NCBI GenBank assembly: GCA_013204045.1
Contig: JABMOQ010000086.1
Location: 1-41,830, forward strand
Direction: 5' to 3'
DNA from: Rhodospirillaceae bacterium
GTDB taxonomy: Bacteria > Pseudomonadota > Alphaproteobacteria > Rhodospirillales > JABHCV01
Length of the DNA stretch: 41,830 nt
This document shows positions 41,512 through 41,830 of the stretch, piece after piece; within the stretch, counting starts at the first letter, position 1; each line of letters opens with the position of its first letter. The position numbers were made by a program, and so were the translations under genes. Under the pieces are notes generated by a model that searched no databases, was not told the DNA's origin, and saw nothing but the letters and a program-made list of their open reading frames with translations.

Positions 41512-41830
<319 letters not shown>

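Overview
The window reads as chromosomal DNA of an alphaproteobacterium, most likely in or near the Rhodospirillales. The basis is gene order and protein style: thrC followed by an M16 peptidase; zapA, 6S RNA, then 5-formyltetrahydrofolate cyclo-ligase; yebC-ruvCAB-ybgC-tolQRAB-pal-cpoB-tilS-ftsH-folP; then glmM and thiD. The first ~320 bases of a 16S rRNA gene lie at the right edge and fit the same placement. Most of the sequence is GC-rich core DNA with short gaps and stop/start overlaps.

Layout. 1-658: spacer with one doubtful reverse frame and an AT-rich hairpin. 659-3872: threonine synthase, M16 processing peptidase and a convergent YqgE/AlgH protein. 4054-6711: a three-domain ScsB/DsbD-type thiol-disulfide transporter and a peroxiredoxin. 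6712-9834: an AT-richer accessory islet holding a one-pass membrane protein and an AAA ATPase fused to a DUF4435/TOPRIM-like domain (PARIS/OLD-like defence architecture), with an IS30-family transposase tail at its right edge. 9835-11975 (reverse): gap, an unknown protein and thiE. 12230-14823: coiled-coil protein, zapA, 6S RNA, 5-FCL, unknown protein and a YmdB-like phosphoesterase. 14995-27914: the long yebC to folP run, covering recombination, the Tol-Pal envelope machine, tRNA-Ile lysidine synthesis, FtsH and folate synthesis.

27915-29780: a second AT-richer islet separates folP from glmM. It carries a probable dual-OB protein and two tandem DUF488 proteins behind a perfect 11-bp inverted repeat. 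29906-32083: glmM and thiD. 32194-37166: a small membrane peptide, a MocR regulator divergent from a run of DUF1127 protein, DMT exporter, threonine-dehydratase-like enzyme, AlaX-type alanyl-tRNA editing protein and GNAT acetyltransferase. This looks like an amino-acid handling and detoxification module. 37352-40964: a lipoprotein with TPR, two SHOCT-like segments and a SPOR domain, a PEP mutase/isocitrate lyase-fold enzyme, a BKACE enzyme and another lipoprotein. 40965-41830: an rrn control region with two tandem promoters, each followed by a terminator-like hairpin, then boxA and the start of 16S rRNA.

The best candidates for little-described biology are the fused AAA-DUF4435 gene with its membrane partner, the dual-OB/DUF488/DUF488 islet, the duplicated promoter-hairpin units of the rrn operon, and the MocR-controlled cluster pairing an amino-acid dehydratase with a tRNA editing factor. 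No database search was possible. Family names rest on motifs and recalled family features.
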